64,000 nt of DNA, taken from positions 12,400,001-12,464,000 of the forward strand of contig NC_063256.1 in NCBI RefSeq assembly GCF_019578655.1, given 5' to 3'. Source of the stretch: Ricinus communis. Lineage: Eukaryota; Streptophyta; Magnoliopsida; Malpighiales; Euphorbiaceae. Positions 9,803 to 21,953 of the stretch are shown piece by piece; position 1 is the first letter of the stretch, and each line of letters starts with the position of its first letter. The notes beneath the pieces were generated by a model. The model did no database searches. It was not told the DNA's origin and saw only the letters and a program-made list of their open reading frames with translations. The position numbers and the translations under genes are program-made.

Positions 9803-11237
9803 CTCTCTGCTTTCATAGTCGACTTCATTGATCATTCTTTTACCTTTTCATGCTATTGCCTCAATTGCATAATCTAATTGTTCTGTGATAGCATTTTGTG
9901 CTTGCTGAATTTATTTATTTTCAATCTTTATAGGTCTAAATTGCTCTTTGTACTTCCATCTTCTATTTCCTATTTTATTGATGTCTTGATAACTCTTTTT
10001 CCACATCTAATTGTATATCATTCTCCAGAAAATTTCTGCACGTATTTTCTTTGAATTGCATGATGAATTGTACCAGTGCGACTCAACTGTTTAGATATAC
10101 AATATAGCTGAAGCTCCTAACTTGACTAGGACAGAGATACTATATGCAATTAAAAACTTCATTGAAATATTTAGAGTTATAATTCTAAGCACTAAACCTT
10201 TTTAATACAAATCATAAGTACTTGCTGTTGAATTTTCTTTTGTTTGTATAATATTTGTTTTATATCTTTAGGATTCCGAGTACTGATCACCCTAATTATG
10301 CTTACAAACAGTGCATGCTCTCTTATATAATAGGAAACCCTGTTACATCATAATCACTATAATGAGAATTTCATTTACTCCCATTATGCTTTTGTTATGC
10401 ATTTTCCCATGCTTTTAACACACTTTTTACTTCATATGCAGGATTAGATAATGGTGTTGTGAAGAGTGCCCATGTACTCGCTGTTTAATTGGTTGTAGAG
10501 GTCCAGTGTAATAATTTATTCATAGGCTCTTGAAGGAATCACCTTCTGTTGTTATAGAGTCTTCAGCAGTGATGCTGGCATCTTTGGTTGTGCATTTGCA
10601 TGTGTGTGTGGTTGTGATTGCCAGTTGCATTGCAATTAGTTTTAGTGACGAAGCCTGTTCTACAAATATGTTTCTCAACCAGTTTCAGAACTCTGATATT
10701 TCATCTTTTGGTTGGTTGTGTATTTTATTCTTCAGATTCAAGCTTTTATCATATCTGTTCTTTTTTATATTTAGTTTTAGTGCTAAACAATTGGTATCAT
10801 AAGCCTTTTCTTCCTCATCTTTTCTGTGCCAGTTTGTTGGGGATGTTTGATTGGTTTATGGGAGTTTTTTAGCTAAGAAATGGGAGCTAATCTCTATCTG
10901 GGAAAAGTAAATAAGAAAAGGAGGACTTGAAAGATCTGCAGCAAATGTTCGTCCCTATTTTACAAAAGGGGAGGAAGAATATTATCAAAGATCTATCTGT
11001 TTGATATAGGTTCATTATTTGGCAAAATCATGCCTTTTCTTGATTATATGTTCATTGTTTAACATTAGGTGACTTGTATGTTTGGTGTGTAGCCACGCAC
11101 AATCATTGCCTTCTAATAACAAAGACAGAAGGCATAATAAGGCGTTGTTGCCACTATATCTGTTTCTTCTTGAGGTTTATGATTTATCCTCGGTTTACAA
11201 ATAAGAATAAGATTACGATGAGTTGCTGAAGAGAAGG
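9803..11237 (+). other. LEA 3' region (probable intron and 3' UTR) and flank
   Basis: This contains two candidate acceptors for a last intron of the LEA gene (after 10271 and after 10441) and a T-rich 3' UTR-like stretch to about 10.8 kb. Past that no gene is visible. Short reading frames here are low-complexity. Confidence 0.4.
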
Positions 11238-11396
11238 CTGCAGGGCATTTGGTATTCTGCAGCTGGGGTGTGGATTATATCATAACAGTATTCTGGATGA
11301 TTCCTAATAATTTGTCTCTTACGGTTGGATTACATAGAATGTGTCATCAGCAGGAGGGATTTGTGACAAATCTTTAGAATACCAAATGCCCTGCAG
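11238..11396. mobile_element. 159-bp element with perfect 21-bp inverted ends
   Basis: Positions 11238-11258 (starting CTGCAGGGCATTTGGTATT) are exactly inverted at 11376-11396. The spacer of 117 bases has no coding content. If the element proper starts at GGGCATTTGG, both sides are flanked by TGCA, a possible short target duplication. It is best read as a small MITE or hairpin element; the superfamily is not resolved. Confidence 0.65.
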
Positions 11397-11527
11397 ATCG
11401 CAGGGAATCCTGCTCTATTGCTATTTCTGCAAAAAATCGTGTTGAGTGTTAATCTTGAAAGAAACCTAAAATGGGGGCAACCCATTTCTGAAAAGATTCA
11501 TTGTTGCTCTATTGATTGGAGTGCCAC

Positions 11528-11700
11528 TTAAAGAGTTATTTCCAGCCAATGGGTGACTGTGGGGACTGGAGTTGAGCCCTTAAAGATCACAAGATTTCTG
11601 GATTTCCAAATCTCCCACGCAATGAAACTCACTTCAGTGCTGATTTCTTTAGATAAACCAGGAGGGCAGAATTTCAGGTAGGCATTTCCGCTAATCAGTG
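11528..11700 (-). mobile_element. LINE-like remnant (end of non-LTR reverse transcriptase ORF)
   Basis: The minus-strand frame ends with EVSFIAWEIWKSRNLVIFKG followed by a Trp and stop. This resembles the W.IWKsRN..vF motif near the C-terminal, RNase H-proximal end of plant LINE ORF2 and related reverse-transcriptase-derived proteins. Only about 45 residues are recognisable and the upstream part of the frame is unrelated AT-rich sequence, so it is a short remnant. Confidence 0.5.
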
Positions 11701-12370
11701 AAGGTGCTAAAACCTTGGCTTTGAATTTATTTTTTCGTATGATTATATTTTTAGATTTCATAGAATTATAGAAGTTATATGTATGTGTACATAGGTATAT
11801 GAAAAAGATGACTGCAAGTGTGGAAAAGAAGTATTTACTTTGAGACAGTCCGGATATTTTGTTTGATTCAGGTCCGGACCTGGAATTGAATTTGATTGAC
11901 ATGGTAGTAGTAGTAGGGATTAGGGAATGAGTTATTATCTTGGAATATATTTATTATTTCTTAATATTAAATAATCTTAAAAGTGATAATCGTCTATGTC
12001 AAAGTGACCATATATTTTTGTCACTAAGAATTACCTCATTGCCAATTTGGGTGATAGGATTGCCATTCCAAGTGGCTTTTTCTGGCAAACAAACATCATG
12101 AATAGAATGAGACCCATATCTCCCAAATTATATCAGTTTAAGAAAAAAAAGAATGAGCCATTTCTTTTCTGGATTTTGCGTCGTTTTAACAAAACAAACG
12201 GGTCCTGATAAGAAAGAAATTGTGGAATCGGATTGTATCGTCTCCCTCCAAGAGATGAAATGCGAGGCTGGCCTCGGGCCATTAGTATGACGGGATAAAA
12301 ATTGTCATGTCAATGCTAGAAAAAATAATGGATCAAATGGAGATGGGGTAGGCACTGAAACCTTTTAACT
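11701..12370. other. Unassigned spacer
   Basis: AT-rich DNA with a GC-richer patch near 12180-12300; no gene, RNA or repeat recognised. Confidence 0.3.
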
Positions 12371-13040
12371 TGTTTGGTTTGGCTCGTTAATATAGCTATA
12401 ATTGATAATATAGTTAATAATTAATAATTAATAGCTGATAAATTAAATTATTTAATAATATTTTATTAACTATTGTTGTTAGTATATCAAATAATTATTA
12501 ACAGTATAATTATCATTAGATATATTTTAGTTTATAATACTAGTTCTAATAATGAAAATTAAAAAATAATTTATAAAAATTAAAAATAGTATAATTGATT
12601 TGTTTAACTCAATTATTTGTTATTAAAATATTTATAAAAATTATTTCAAAAATAAGAATTAAAATTAGATTCTATTAATAAAAATTCTTTTGATTTTAAG
12701 TGTCATGATTATAAATGTCATAATTATTGAACTATTAATTATATTTTAAAATAATAATTATTTATCATGAATTATAAAAAAAATAAATTATATAAAATTA
12801 ATTTAAAATAAATTATCAATAATTTTAATAAGGATAATATCCAAATAAGTAAATAATATTATTAGTTATTAATTGATAAGAAAAAATACTAACTGGTAGG
12901 ATCAACAATTGATTGATCAGTTATCAACTGTTTATTTTTAAATCTTATTAAATGAGTTTAATGTAGCTATTGAGTGAAACGGTTGGATAGCTATTGAGTG
13001 AGAACTAGTTACCAGTTGCACATAATCTCTAAACCAAACA
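12371..13040. mobile_element. Possible AT-rich MITE bounded by TGTTTGGTTT inverted ends
   Basis: TGTTTGGTTT at 12371-12380 is exactly inverted as AAACCAAACA at 13031-13040, enclosing 650 bases of very AT-rich non-coding sequence. TGTTTGG-type ends are typical of hAT or PIF/Harbinger MITEs. No matching target duplication is evident, and a 10-bp match can occur by chance in such sequence. Confidence 0.4.
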
Positions 13041-13243
13041 TCATCTACATATGGCAGTAAAAAAAGATGGAAGAGAAAAGTATTCTGAAAAGAAGAAAAG
13101 ACAATTTTGAAAATAAGAGAAAGAAAAAGTATTCATCCTCTTGAGTCTAGTTACATAAAGGAAAAGCTGAAAAACAGAAGACTAGGCCCCTTTACAAAAA
13201 AGTCTGGGAAACCAGAAATGGAATACCTACGTCACAAGGCAAG

Positions 13244-13707
13244 AAGAATGAGCCGACGACTCATAGGTAGTGGCTTGGTTAAGGGAACCCACCGGAGCCG
13301 TAGCAAAAGCGAGTCTTCATAGGGCAATTGTCACTGTTTATAAACCCGAACCTGGGTGATCTATCCATGACCAGGATGAAGCTTGGATGAAACTAAGTGG
13401 AGGTCTGAACCGACTGATGTTGAAGAATCAGCGAATGAGTTGTGGTTAGGGGTGAAATGCCACTTGAACCCAGAGCTAGCTGGTTCTCCCCGAAATGCGT
13501 TGAGGCGCAGCAGTTGACTGGACATCTAAGGGTAAAGCACTGTTTCGGTGCGGCCCGCGAGAGCAGTACCAAATCGAGGAAAACTCTGAATACTAGATAT
13601 GACCTTAAAATAACAGAGGTCAAGGTCAGCCAGTGAGACGATAGGGGATAAGCTTCATCGTCGAGAGGGAAACAGCCCGGATCACCAGCTAAGGCCTTAA
13701 ATGACCC
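13244..13707 (+). pseudogene. rrn23: Nuclear plastid insertion: 23S rRNA fragment
   Basis: About 460 bases are nearly collinear with the 5' third of plastid 23S rRNA: GAATGAGCCGACGACTCATA, CCGAACCTGGGTGATCTATC, CTAGCTGGTTCTCCCCGAAA, TTGACTGGACATCTAAG, ATGACCTTAAAATAACAG and CATCGTCGAGAGGGAAACAG can be read. Substitutions are few, mostly transitions, so this copy is younger than the 16S piece near 6 kb. Both ends are abrupt. It is an insertion, not an rRNA locus, because the rest of the operon is missing. Confidence 0.93.
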
Positions 13708-13925
13708 CACTTCAACTCACCAAGGAGAACGTAAGTACTTTAATATCCTTTCTTCTGAAGTGATATAGATCAATGCCTAGACTGGGGAGCGTCGACCTAC
13801 GGGAAAACATTTGCAGATGCGACCATGAATCGAACCAGATTGAAACATTCAGCTGTCAACGGACAAACTTTGCCGAAATGTCTACAAAAAACGAAGGATG
13901 GCCAAGTCTCGGGAACTAATCAATT
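13708..13925. other. Unidentified GC-balanced segment fused to the 23S fragment
   Basis: Immediately after the 23S match, about 215 bases of clearly higher GC content than the surroundings continue (GGGGAGCGTCGACCTACGGG, GAAGGATGGCCAAGTCTCGG) and then stop abruptly at AT-rich sequence. I do not recognise it as plastid 23S. It could be other organellar DNA inserted in the same event, or a transposon piece. Confidence 0.4.
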
Positions 13926-14169
13926 TATTCTAAATACAATAATAAAGATATAAATAATAGTTTATTAAATTCAACTTTTGTATTGAGTTAGACACTTTTT
14001 ACACTATAAATTTTTATTTTTCTCTTTTCATTATTATTTATTCATGCACAATGCTAAGAATTGCTCGATAATTTCTTGAAAAATTTTTACGTTGCAAAAT
14101 TTTTCTGAAACTTTTTTTACATTCCTTTTTTAAAGATTTTTGTTTATATGATTTTTTTATTAGAATTTC

Positions 14170-14965
14170 AATAGAGAAAATATGCCAAAAATATATCTAT
14201 AAGATACTCAAAGTTTTTTTTTAAAAAAAAAAAAATTGTATTATTATGACTTTAGTTTTTATTTTATATTTTTTATATTTTTTAAAATTTTATTAGAAAA
14301 AAGATATTCAAAGTATACTTAAAAGATACCGAAAGAGAAATATACCAAACGTATACCTATAAAATACTAAAATGATATTTTTTCTAATTTGTGTCATTGT
14401 CAATTCAGTTTTTATTTTAGATCTTTTTATTTTTTAGAATTTTGTTAGAAAAGAAATAATAAAAATATATAAAAAAATTATTTATTTTAACTTATATTAT
14501 TATGAACTTACTTTTTAGAATTTCGTCCGAATTTAAGATACCGAAAGAATATAAAATTTTAACTTAGATTACTGCAAAATCAGTAAAATGAAGTAGATTT
14601 ATCATTTTTATTTTTTATTTTTATGTTTGGTATTCGTAAATTGAATTATATATTTTTTATAGTAATTGGGGTGTTTTGATAACATAAAGGTACGAGTTTT
14701 AAAAAATATATTATAATATATAAAAAACATACGAAATACAGTTTTAAATATATGAAGATATAATTAAAATAAAATCTAAAAATATATTTAACAGTATTAA
14801 AAATATACTAAAAAGATACTAATAAATATTAAAAGAATACTATAATATTGTTCCAAAAAATCCTATAAATAAAATTTATTTGGAAAAAAATATATATAAA
14901 TTTTTGAAACAAAAGCATAAGAAAAGAATTGTAAAAACAAAATTTGCCACGTGTTTTCCCTTAGT
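14170..14965. repeat. Diverged AT-rich repeat, copy 1
   Basis: This segment and 24385-25030 share the same ordered landmarks in the same orientation: ATACTAAAAGTATACCTATA-type blocks, TCAGTTTTTATTTTA, TTAACTTATATTATTATGAA, TTTATCATTTTTATTTT, TTTGGTATTCGTAAATT, AATATATTATAATATA and a closing GCCACGTGTTTTCC / GCATGCTTTCC. The first part is internally tandem, with units of about 125-150 bases carrying the TATACCTATAAGATAC motif. It has no coding potential. It may be a non-autonomous transposon of unknown type. Confidence 0.6.
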
Positions 14966-15439
14966 CCTCTAAAACTCCCTAATTTCTTCAAGGCTTTAGG
15001 AGGAAGGACTCATATTATGGGCTGATTTGGCATTACAGTAGATCCATCTGTTTAATTAATTCCGGATTAAATTTGGTTGAATTTGAGTTTTCATGTAATG
15101 GGCTCCAGTTTAGTTGATTATTTGGGTCTAAGGGCTTCGGATTTAAGATTTAATGTTAATTAAAATATATATAATCTGTTGCATGTGAATATTTTGATAC
15201 TCTCATTTAATTTTCACATATATTAAGAAAATGTAATTATTATAGTGACAATAATTAATTTTATCAATTCCTTTCCTATTTTACCCTTCAATTTATTTCC
15301 TATTCCTTTCCTATATCAATGCAATTTGTAAGATCTAAGGCAGTCAGCACATATAGCGATGCTTATGTGAAATGTAAATTCGAATTACAGTATTAAGAAA
15401 AATATTTTTTTATTTTTTTACCAATTAAAAGACTGTTGG

Positions 15440-16275
15440 ATTAAATAAAAGGTTCAAAGGCCAAAGGCGCAGCCATAACAAGTATACATAAAAGGGTTTA
15501 AGAACAGAGGTTCAAAACCTAAAAAATCCAAAAGTTTAGGCTTACAGCCCAAGAACACAGCTTCATGGCCTACAAACACTGAAAAAATGCTAATTGGTCC
15601 TTGAACAATCCACATGCCGCCTAAACCATCTATCTCCTTCTCGAGAAACTGCAATCCCTAGCCTTCTGTTGTACACCGTCTCCCTTGAACTTCTAGGATT
15701 TAGACCCTATTGGTAAAATAGCAAAGATTAAAACATGAACGCACAACCACCAAAAGCGGAAATGATCGGCGAGAGAAGCCCGACGCACCATCGCTAGCCC
15801 AACTGTCGTCCTGCTTTTGGATATGGACATAGAGAGGATAAGATTGTCAATCTAATAAGAAATAACCTCCTCTAAAGATTCATTGCACCTCTAGCAACTT
15901 CCATTCTCTTTTGACCCACTTCCGCCTCATGATGAAATCCTATAGGATATCGCGGGCTCGAGACGCGGACGCAGGCGCACTATCAACACTGGCAATAGCC
16001 AGGCCAATTAACCCTCGCATTACAAAAATACAAAATAACCAATAACATACCCAATTAAGGCCCTATAACACAAACAATATTTACATTAAAAAATAAAGAT
16101 GAACAATAAAAAGGAAGGCCATATAAAGACTAGAGGGGAGACTGTCGGTGATAAAACCTCCAACACTCGCCCAATAGAAAACTCTAAAAGGAGTCAAGTG
16201 AAAGAGAAAAAAAGATAGGGAGGAGAAACTGTGTCTATTAAAAAAAATGCCTTGTGTTACATTAAATGAGAGCAT
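15440..16275 (-). mobile_element. Possible retroelement remnant (GC-richer block)
   Basis: A block clearly less AT-rich than its surroundings. On the minus strand it ends with a T/A-rich tail (TTTATTTAATCC followed by A/T runs near 15400-15440), as a LINE 3' end would. No reverse transcriptase or other domain can be read; the longest frame (15454-15654) is not recognised. The transposon origin is inferred from composition and the tail. Confidence 0.3.
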
Positions 16276-18195
16276 ATTGCAAACTTGGTTGTTTGATTTT
16301 TTTTGAATAAAAAAAAAACGATTTATAACTGGACTCTCAAATTTGAAAATGTGAACCTATCAGAATGCAACAAATGGTTTCAGTCCCTTCAAATAAGAAT
16401 TAGACTTCTTTTGAGTTGCACCTAAAAGAATAGATATATGTTTAAAATTGAATTTTTTAAATATATATCTGTTCTAGCTGTAGGATATTTTTTAAAAAGT
16501 TGGATTTTAAGAATCCCCTTCTCTCTGTTAACATTCATATCCTCTTTTGGGAGCAAGCTATCAAAAGAAAATTAGTCCATTCAAGGTGACACATATGAGG
16601 AAAATAGAGATGGGTTGGATCCAAAAAAATAAAAGAAAATGTTAGTATTTACTATTTAGTCAACATAATGTTTTTGGGTTTTAGTGGGGTGCACAATAGT
16701 TTGGTGATAAATCCAACTGCTTGACAAGGGACCCAAAACTACAGTATAATGAATTATGATGGAGCTGAATCTAAATATGTTCCTCACATTTGTACCATTT
16801 TGTGCTAAAAAGTTTTATCAAGTTTGAAATTGAAGGTTGGTTAAATGTATATATACTGTCTTGTTTTAAATTTGTAGGTGAAGTTTCCTAATTATTCTCA
16901 AATACTTTAACAACAAAATTAGCTATTTTAGTTGATGTAAGTTTTGTCAATTTTGATTGCTGGAGTTAATCAAATAGGTTGGGATCTGTCTTTCTTTTCC
17001 TTTTTTCTTTTCTGAGGAAAATTGGTGGAAAATCCACTACTCCAGTCTTCCAATTTGTGATGATAACTATTTACCCACCTGATTTATGACTATTTTGAAC
17101 CTTATTCAGCCCAGATTGGCATTGATTTGATGTATTACTTTTTAAAAGATTTTAAATTTTGTTTTTTATTTAATTTAATTTTAAATTTATTTTCAATAAT
17201 ATATTTTATTTTATATATTTTGGATAAGATTTTATTCTCTCACTCTCTCCAACTATTTATTTATAAGATATAACATTTTAATCTGATTACAAAATTATAT
17301 TTCCCAATCAGGTATTTGGGTATGGCTGATTTGACATATCTTTTTTGAGGCATGTGGGGAGCTTCATCTCACTCTCTCCAACTGACAGCATGTTCTCTTA
17401 ATCATGAATTGGGGAAACATATTTTCTTTTTTTTTGTCAATCATGTTAAAATTGTTTTAGGAAATTTAATTTCATTTAGTAAGACTCATTTAAATAAATA
17501 AATTATTTAAACTCAATTATACAAAATCCACTTGTTGATATATTTATAACTTTTATAATTTTTTCTTTATCATAAATATAAAAATATTTATTTTTATTAG
17601 TTGATAAGTAATTAATTTTATATTTTTATTTATTAAGCTTGTTTATGTTTATTAAATTTAGATAAATTAAATGAATTTAGTTCGGATTTGGTTCAATAAT
17701 AAATAAGTCAAACCTCAAACTAATCAAAGTTCGGTTTAACTCGATTCAATCCCACTCATCCCTTGGTACGAAACGTGAACTAAATAAATAATTATAATTA
17801 TAATTATAATTATTCTTTAAATGTATTTCATAATCTATAATGATTGATTGAAATTTTAAAAAGATATTTAAATTTTTTTAATATATAAAAAATTTGATGT
17901 TTTTCATATTGGATTGCACCAAACCAGAAGAAAATAAAATTGTTGAATAATATTTTCTTTTATAGGATATGTTTGGCTCTTAATGAATCTGCATTCGGGA
18001 TTAAAGCTCATTAATTAATAGCATTTATCTATATTTATTTTCAATTATGGATGTGATTTGTATTCATTTATTTATTTGTGATTAAACATTATTAGAGCCA
18101 TACACACTCTTTATTGCTTGCTTAATAAAGAATTTGATATAGATTTATAAACATATATGTATATGATTCTTTTATTGCTACATCTAATTAAAAGC
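16276..18195. other. Gene-free AT-rich spacer
   Basis: Very AT-rich DNA with short AT frames only. I see no exon-like GC-richer stretch, RNA gene or clear repeat. Confidence 0.4.
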
Positions 18196-18596
18196 AAATG
18201 GTTGTTTGAATCGAGAGATTTTATATGATCAAATTTATAAGATTCATGGATCTAGTTTAAATTTATTATTTGGCAAGTAAAAAACTGATCTAAATTTGTA
18301 GATTTTAAAACAAATCCGCATTTTTTAAAATTTTAATTGAAATTTCAAAATCTATTAATTTTTTAGGGTAATAATTGAAATTTTAAACTCTACCATTTAA
18401 AAAAAAATAATGAATAGCTATATATATCTTTATTCTAATGTTGTGCCAAAGAAATTTATATTATTTCAAAACTATTTTTAATAAAAATTCATTGTTTTTA
18501 TGTTTAATTGAGAAAATAAAAAATTTTAAAATCTATAAATTTTAAATCCATAGATTTTAGAATCCCACGGTCCAAACCATCCAAGAGTTATTTTTG
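18196..18596. mobile_element. Possible Tourist/hAT-like MITE
   Basis: The left end AATGGTTGTTTGAATCGAGA followed by GATTTTAT is imperfectly inverted at the right end, where TCTAAAATC on the minus strand is preceded by GGATGGTTTGGACCGTGGGA. About 25 positions correspond. The inside is AT-rich and non-coding. Ends and target duplication are unclear. Confidence 0.4.
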
Positions 18597-21500
18597 CAAG
18601 ACTTTGGTCAGTCTCAAATATATAATTAAAGATTTGGAATCATTGTATAATATCTTAATTCTATATATAGAAATATAGAAAAATAAACTTTACAAGTGAT
18701 TCTTAATCCATCACCATCAATATTTTATTCAAGCAATAGGCCTAAATTATTATTATTATTTTCAAGTAATAGGTCAAAATGATTTCACCCTTTTTAGATT
18801 GATTTATTGATGTAATATTGAATTTATCTTTGATAATGTAGTATGAGTTTAGAGAATTGGATTCAAGAAAATATAAAAAAGAGACTTAGAGAATATAATT
18901 AGGAGCAAAGTCAATAATTAAGAAAGCATAATCCTAAAGAAATTTGCTAGGCCATAAAGTACAAATGTTCCCTAGCTTTTGTGTAAACTGAGGCAAAGCT
19001 GTCTGCACACTTAAATCTTGTTTGCCTAACATCAAACCCAAATGAAGCTTCTATGGGAGCTTCAGTATTCTTTTAGGCTTATTCAGTAAACACACTACAC
19101 ACAGCATCTTCCACATCCCATTTGTCTTTCATTTTATTAGGTGTGTGTGTGTGTGTGTGTGTGTGATGTGTTGGTTCTGTTAAATGTGAAGAACACGCAA
19201 CAACTTTTATTTTTATTTTATTTTTTTTGCATAGATAAAAAAAATAAAAGAACGAATCAGTGATAGCAATTTTCATCGAATTTAATTACTAAGTAATCTT
19301 TTTCTACTGTGAAATATTCATTGAACTATAACTGATTTGAGATGAAACTAAATTCGTTACGGCAGTATCAATTTTAAACTCGAATTTTAAATTGATTTGG
19401 ACTTTTTCGATTTAAGAATCCAAATATTTTAAAAGATAAATACACGTAAGAATCCAAGTTGGAACATGAATGTGTAACCTCTAAGTGTGGAATTTCAGTA
19501 TTCATTAATAGATTGCGTCTGTGCTTTTATAATATTTTTAGAAAAAGAAATTTGTTGTTAAATGGTTTCATTTTTATATTCGAGCACAAGAGAAAAAACT
19601 TTAGCCACCTTCAAAAATATTTTAGTATATATTATTATTAATTATTAAATAAAATTATAACTATAATGAAAATTAAAATATAAATTCATTCTTTTATAAT
19701 AATTTATTAATTTTATACCTATGTAATACTAACATGCTTTGAGTATATTGATTAATTACTATTTAAATTTTTTATCATTATAAATTTAGTAAATTAATAC
19801 TTCTAATATTTAATAAATTTTTAGTCGACCAAGTATATTAACAAAGAAGGTGAGCTGTATTTCTTTATTTTTATTATCGATTCATGCTCAATTGGAAAAA
19901 AAAAAAACGGATCTGAATAATAAAATCAATTGAAATTAATTCTAGTTCGATTTATAAAAAGTTTTAAAACTGTAATTAAAAATAATATATTTAAGTTTGA
20001 TATTTGTTAAATTCGAATTATTTTTATAAATTAACAGTTTGCAGTGTACAGCTGTCGACCATTTCTTTTTCTTCAATTTAATTAAGATGATTAAGTATAC
20101 TAAGCGCTGATTACAATTTTAATTAAAATTATAATTCTTTGATGTGCTCATCACTATATTGACAATTTCTTTAAATATTAGTTACAATTCCTTGAATTAT
20201 TAGATTGAAAGGTCACATCTAATCATAATTGATACTATAATTTAAAAGTTTTCAATCGAATAATTAAGAAATAATATCAGGATTGCTTATGTTTCGGAGT
20301 TTGGAATTCACCTTTTTTTATTTTTAATTATCTAAAAGAAATTAAAATTTCTCTAATCTTTTTAGTTTGAACAAAATCAAAAAGGGTTTCATTTTAGACT
20401 TCATAGCAGCAATTTGTTTGAAATGATTCTTTTTTGAAATTAAATTCATAATATATATAAAAATGTTGTCTTTGTTTTGTTTTTATAAATTAAAGATAAT
20501 AATGCATTTCTCAAAATAAAATGGCAAAATATGCTAAGTAAGACACATTGCGCTAATGCAGTACATAAATAATTAAAAAAGAATTAGCATTATATTATGC
20601 ACTTCTAAATTGTTTAAACAATAATTTTAATTATATCATAAGAAATAGTATATTAATTATATTAATTAATAAATTAGTTTTCTAATTAGATAATAATTTT
20701 AATTTTAAAATATAATATTTTAAATTATATTTATCAATAAATTAATTTTTAACTTTATATAATAATTTCTAATCTTAGAAAAATAGTAATATCAATTATA
20801 TTAATAGAATTAATTTATAATATTAGAAATTAATTAATAAATATTTTTAAAATAACTCTATATCTACTAATAAACTTTAAAAATATCAAAAATATTTAAT
20901 TTAATGATATTTTCTTAAATATTATAAATAAATATTAAATATTAAAAGAATTATTAAATTTTATCTATAATTTTGATTTTATAATTAAAGTAATAACAAC
21001 GATTATTCGTGTATATAGTATCTAGTATCTCTATTAATTTATAACAAAAATCTCAAATATGAAACTTGAAAATAAATATAGTCCAAGGGTGGAGCCGATT
21101 CCCTGTGAAATCTTATTCTTGCCTTATTTTTTATTTTATTTTTAGTCAAATCTCTGGAACAAAATTAAGTATTTTAAACACAAAATAGCATGATTCCTTT
21201 TTGTCTTAATCATACAAAAAATTAATATTCCATGTTATAGTCTATATGCATTAAGTATTTAAACTAAAATTTCATTCTCACAGAGGAACATTCTAATATC
21301 TATAAACAAAATTAAATTTAGAAGTTTTGATATTTGTGACTCAATTTAAATATTTATTAAAACTTTTCCATTATTAATGTAAATTTTTAATTGGGCTTAT
21401 ATTTAATTAATTTTTTATATTTTTAGATCGTAGAGTCTACCAATACGAAGCTCCATCCCCGCATATTTCTATTTCAATCCAACTTCTAAGTATTTTGTAA

Positions 21501-21945
21501 ATAGTCGGTGAGAAGATAAATAAATAAATAAAGATAATACATTACTATATTAGATATATATATACATTTATAAATATAGACATTTGATAGAATAATAAGC
21601 TGGACAAATAAAATTTTAGAAGTTTATATAAATAAATAAACACATTATTCAAAATATTATATACTTTTTATTTGATTTGCTAACTTTCCTTGGACAGCTT
21701 TCAACCACTTAATCATAATTCATACATATACAAAATTTAGAAATTTATTTTAAATCTTATTTTTCAATTTTTCTTGCCTAATTATCAATCAACTCCCATT
21801 TACAAAAATCCTACTAATTCTATAATTATTTAAATTAATTGATAATTTAACTGTATAACTTTTATAAGTCCAACTAATTTTTTAGATAAAATGGGTCTAA
21901 TTTCTTAAAAAAATAAATAAAAGAAAAATAAAACAAACAACACCC
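18597..21945. other. Gene-free AT-rich spacer with a GT microsatellite
   Basis: Extremely AT-rich with no coding signal. The only distinct items are a (GT)12 microsatellite at 19141-19165 and locally repetitive TTAATTAATAAATTA-type sequence near 20.6-20.9 kb. Confidence 0.4.
19141..19165 (+). repeat. (GT)12 microsatellite
   Basis: An uninterrupted GT dinucleotide run of about 25 bases. Confidence 0.95.
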
Positions 21946-21953
21946 GTTAGGAC

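Noticed and set aside
9518..9835. 105-codon frame opposite the LEA gene
   Set aside because: Antisense shadow of a well-supported coding exon.
13393..13710. 105-codon frame on the minus strand
   Set aside because: It is the antisense of the plastid 23S rRNA fragment, whose conserved sequence keeps a frame open by chance.
16081..16275. Possible small membrane protein (64 codons)
   Set aside because: Hydrophobic by T-rich composition, with no conserved motif and inside a probable retroelement remnant.
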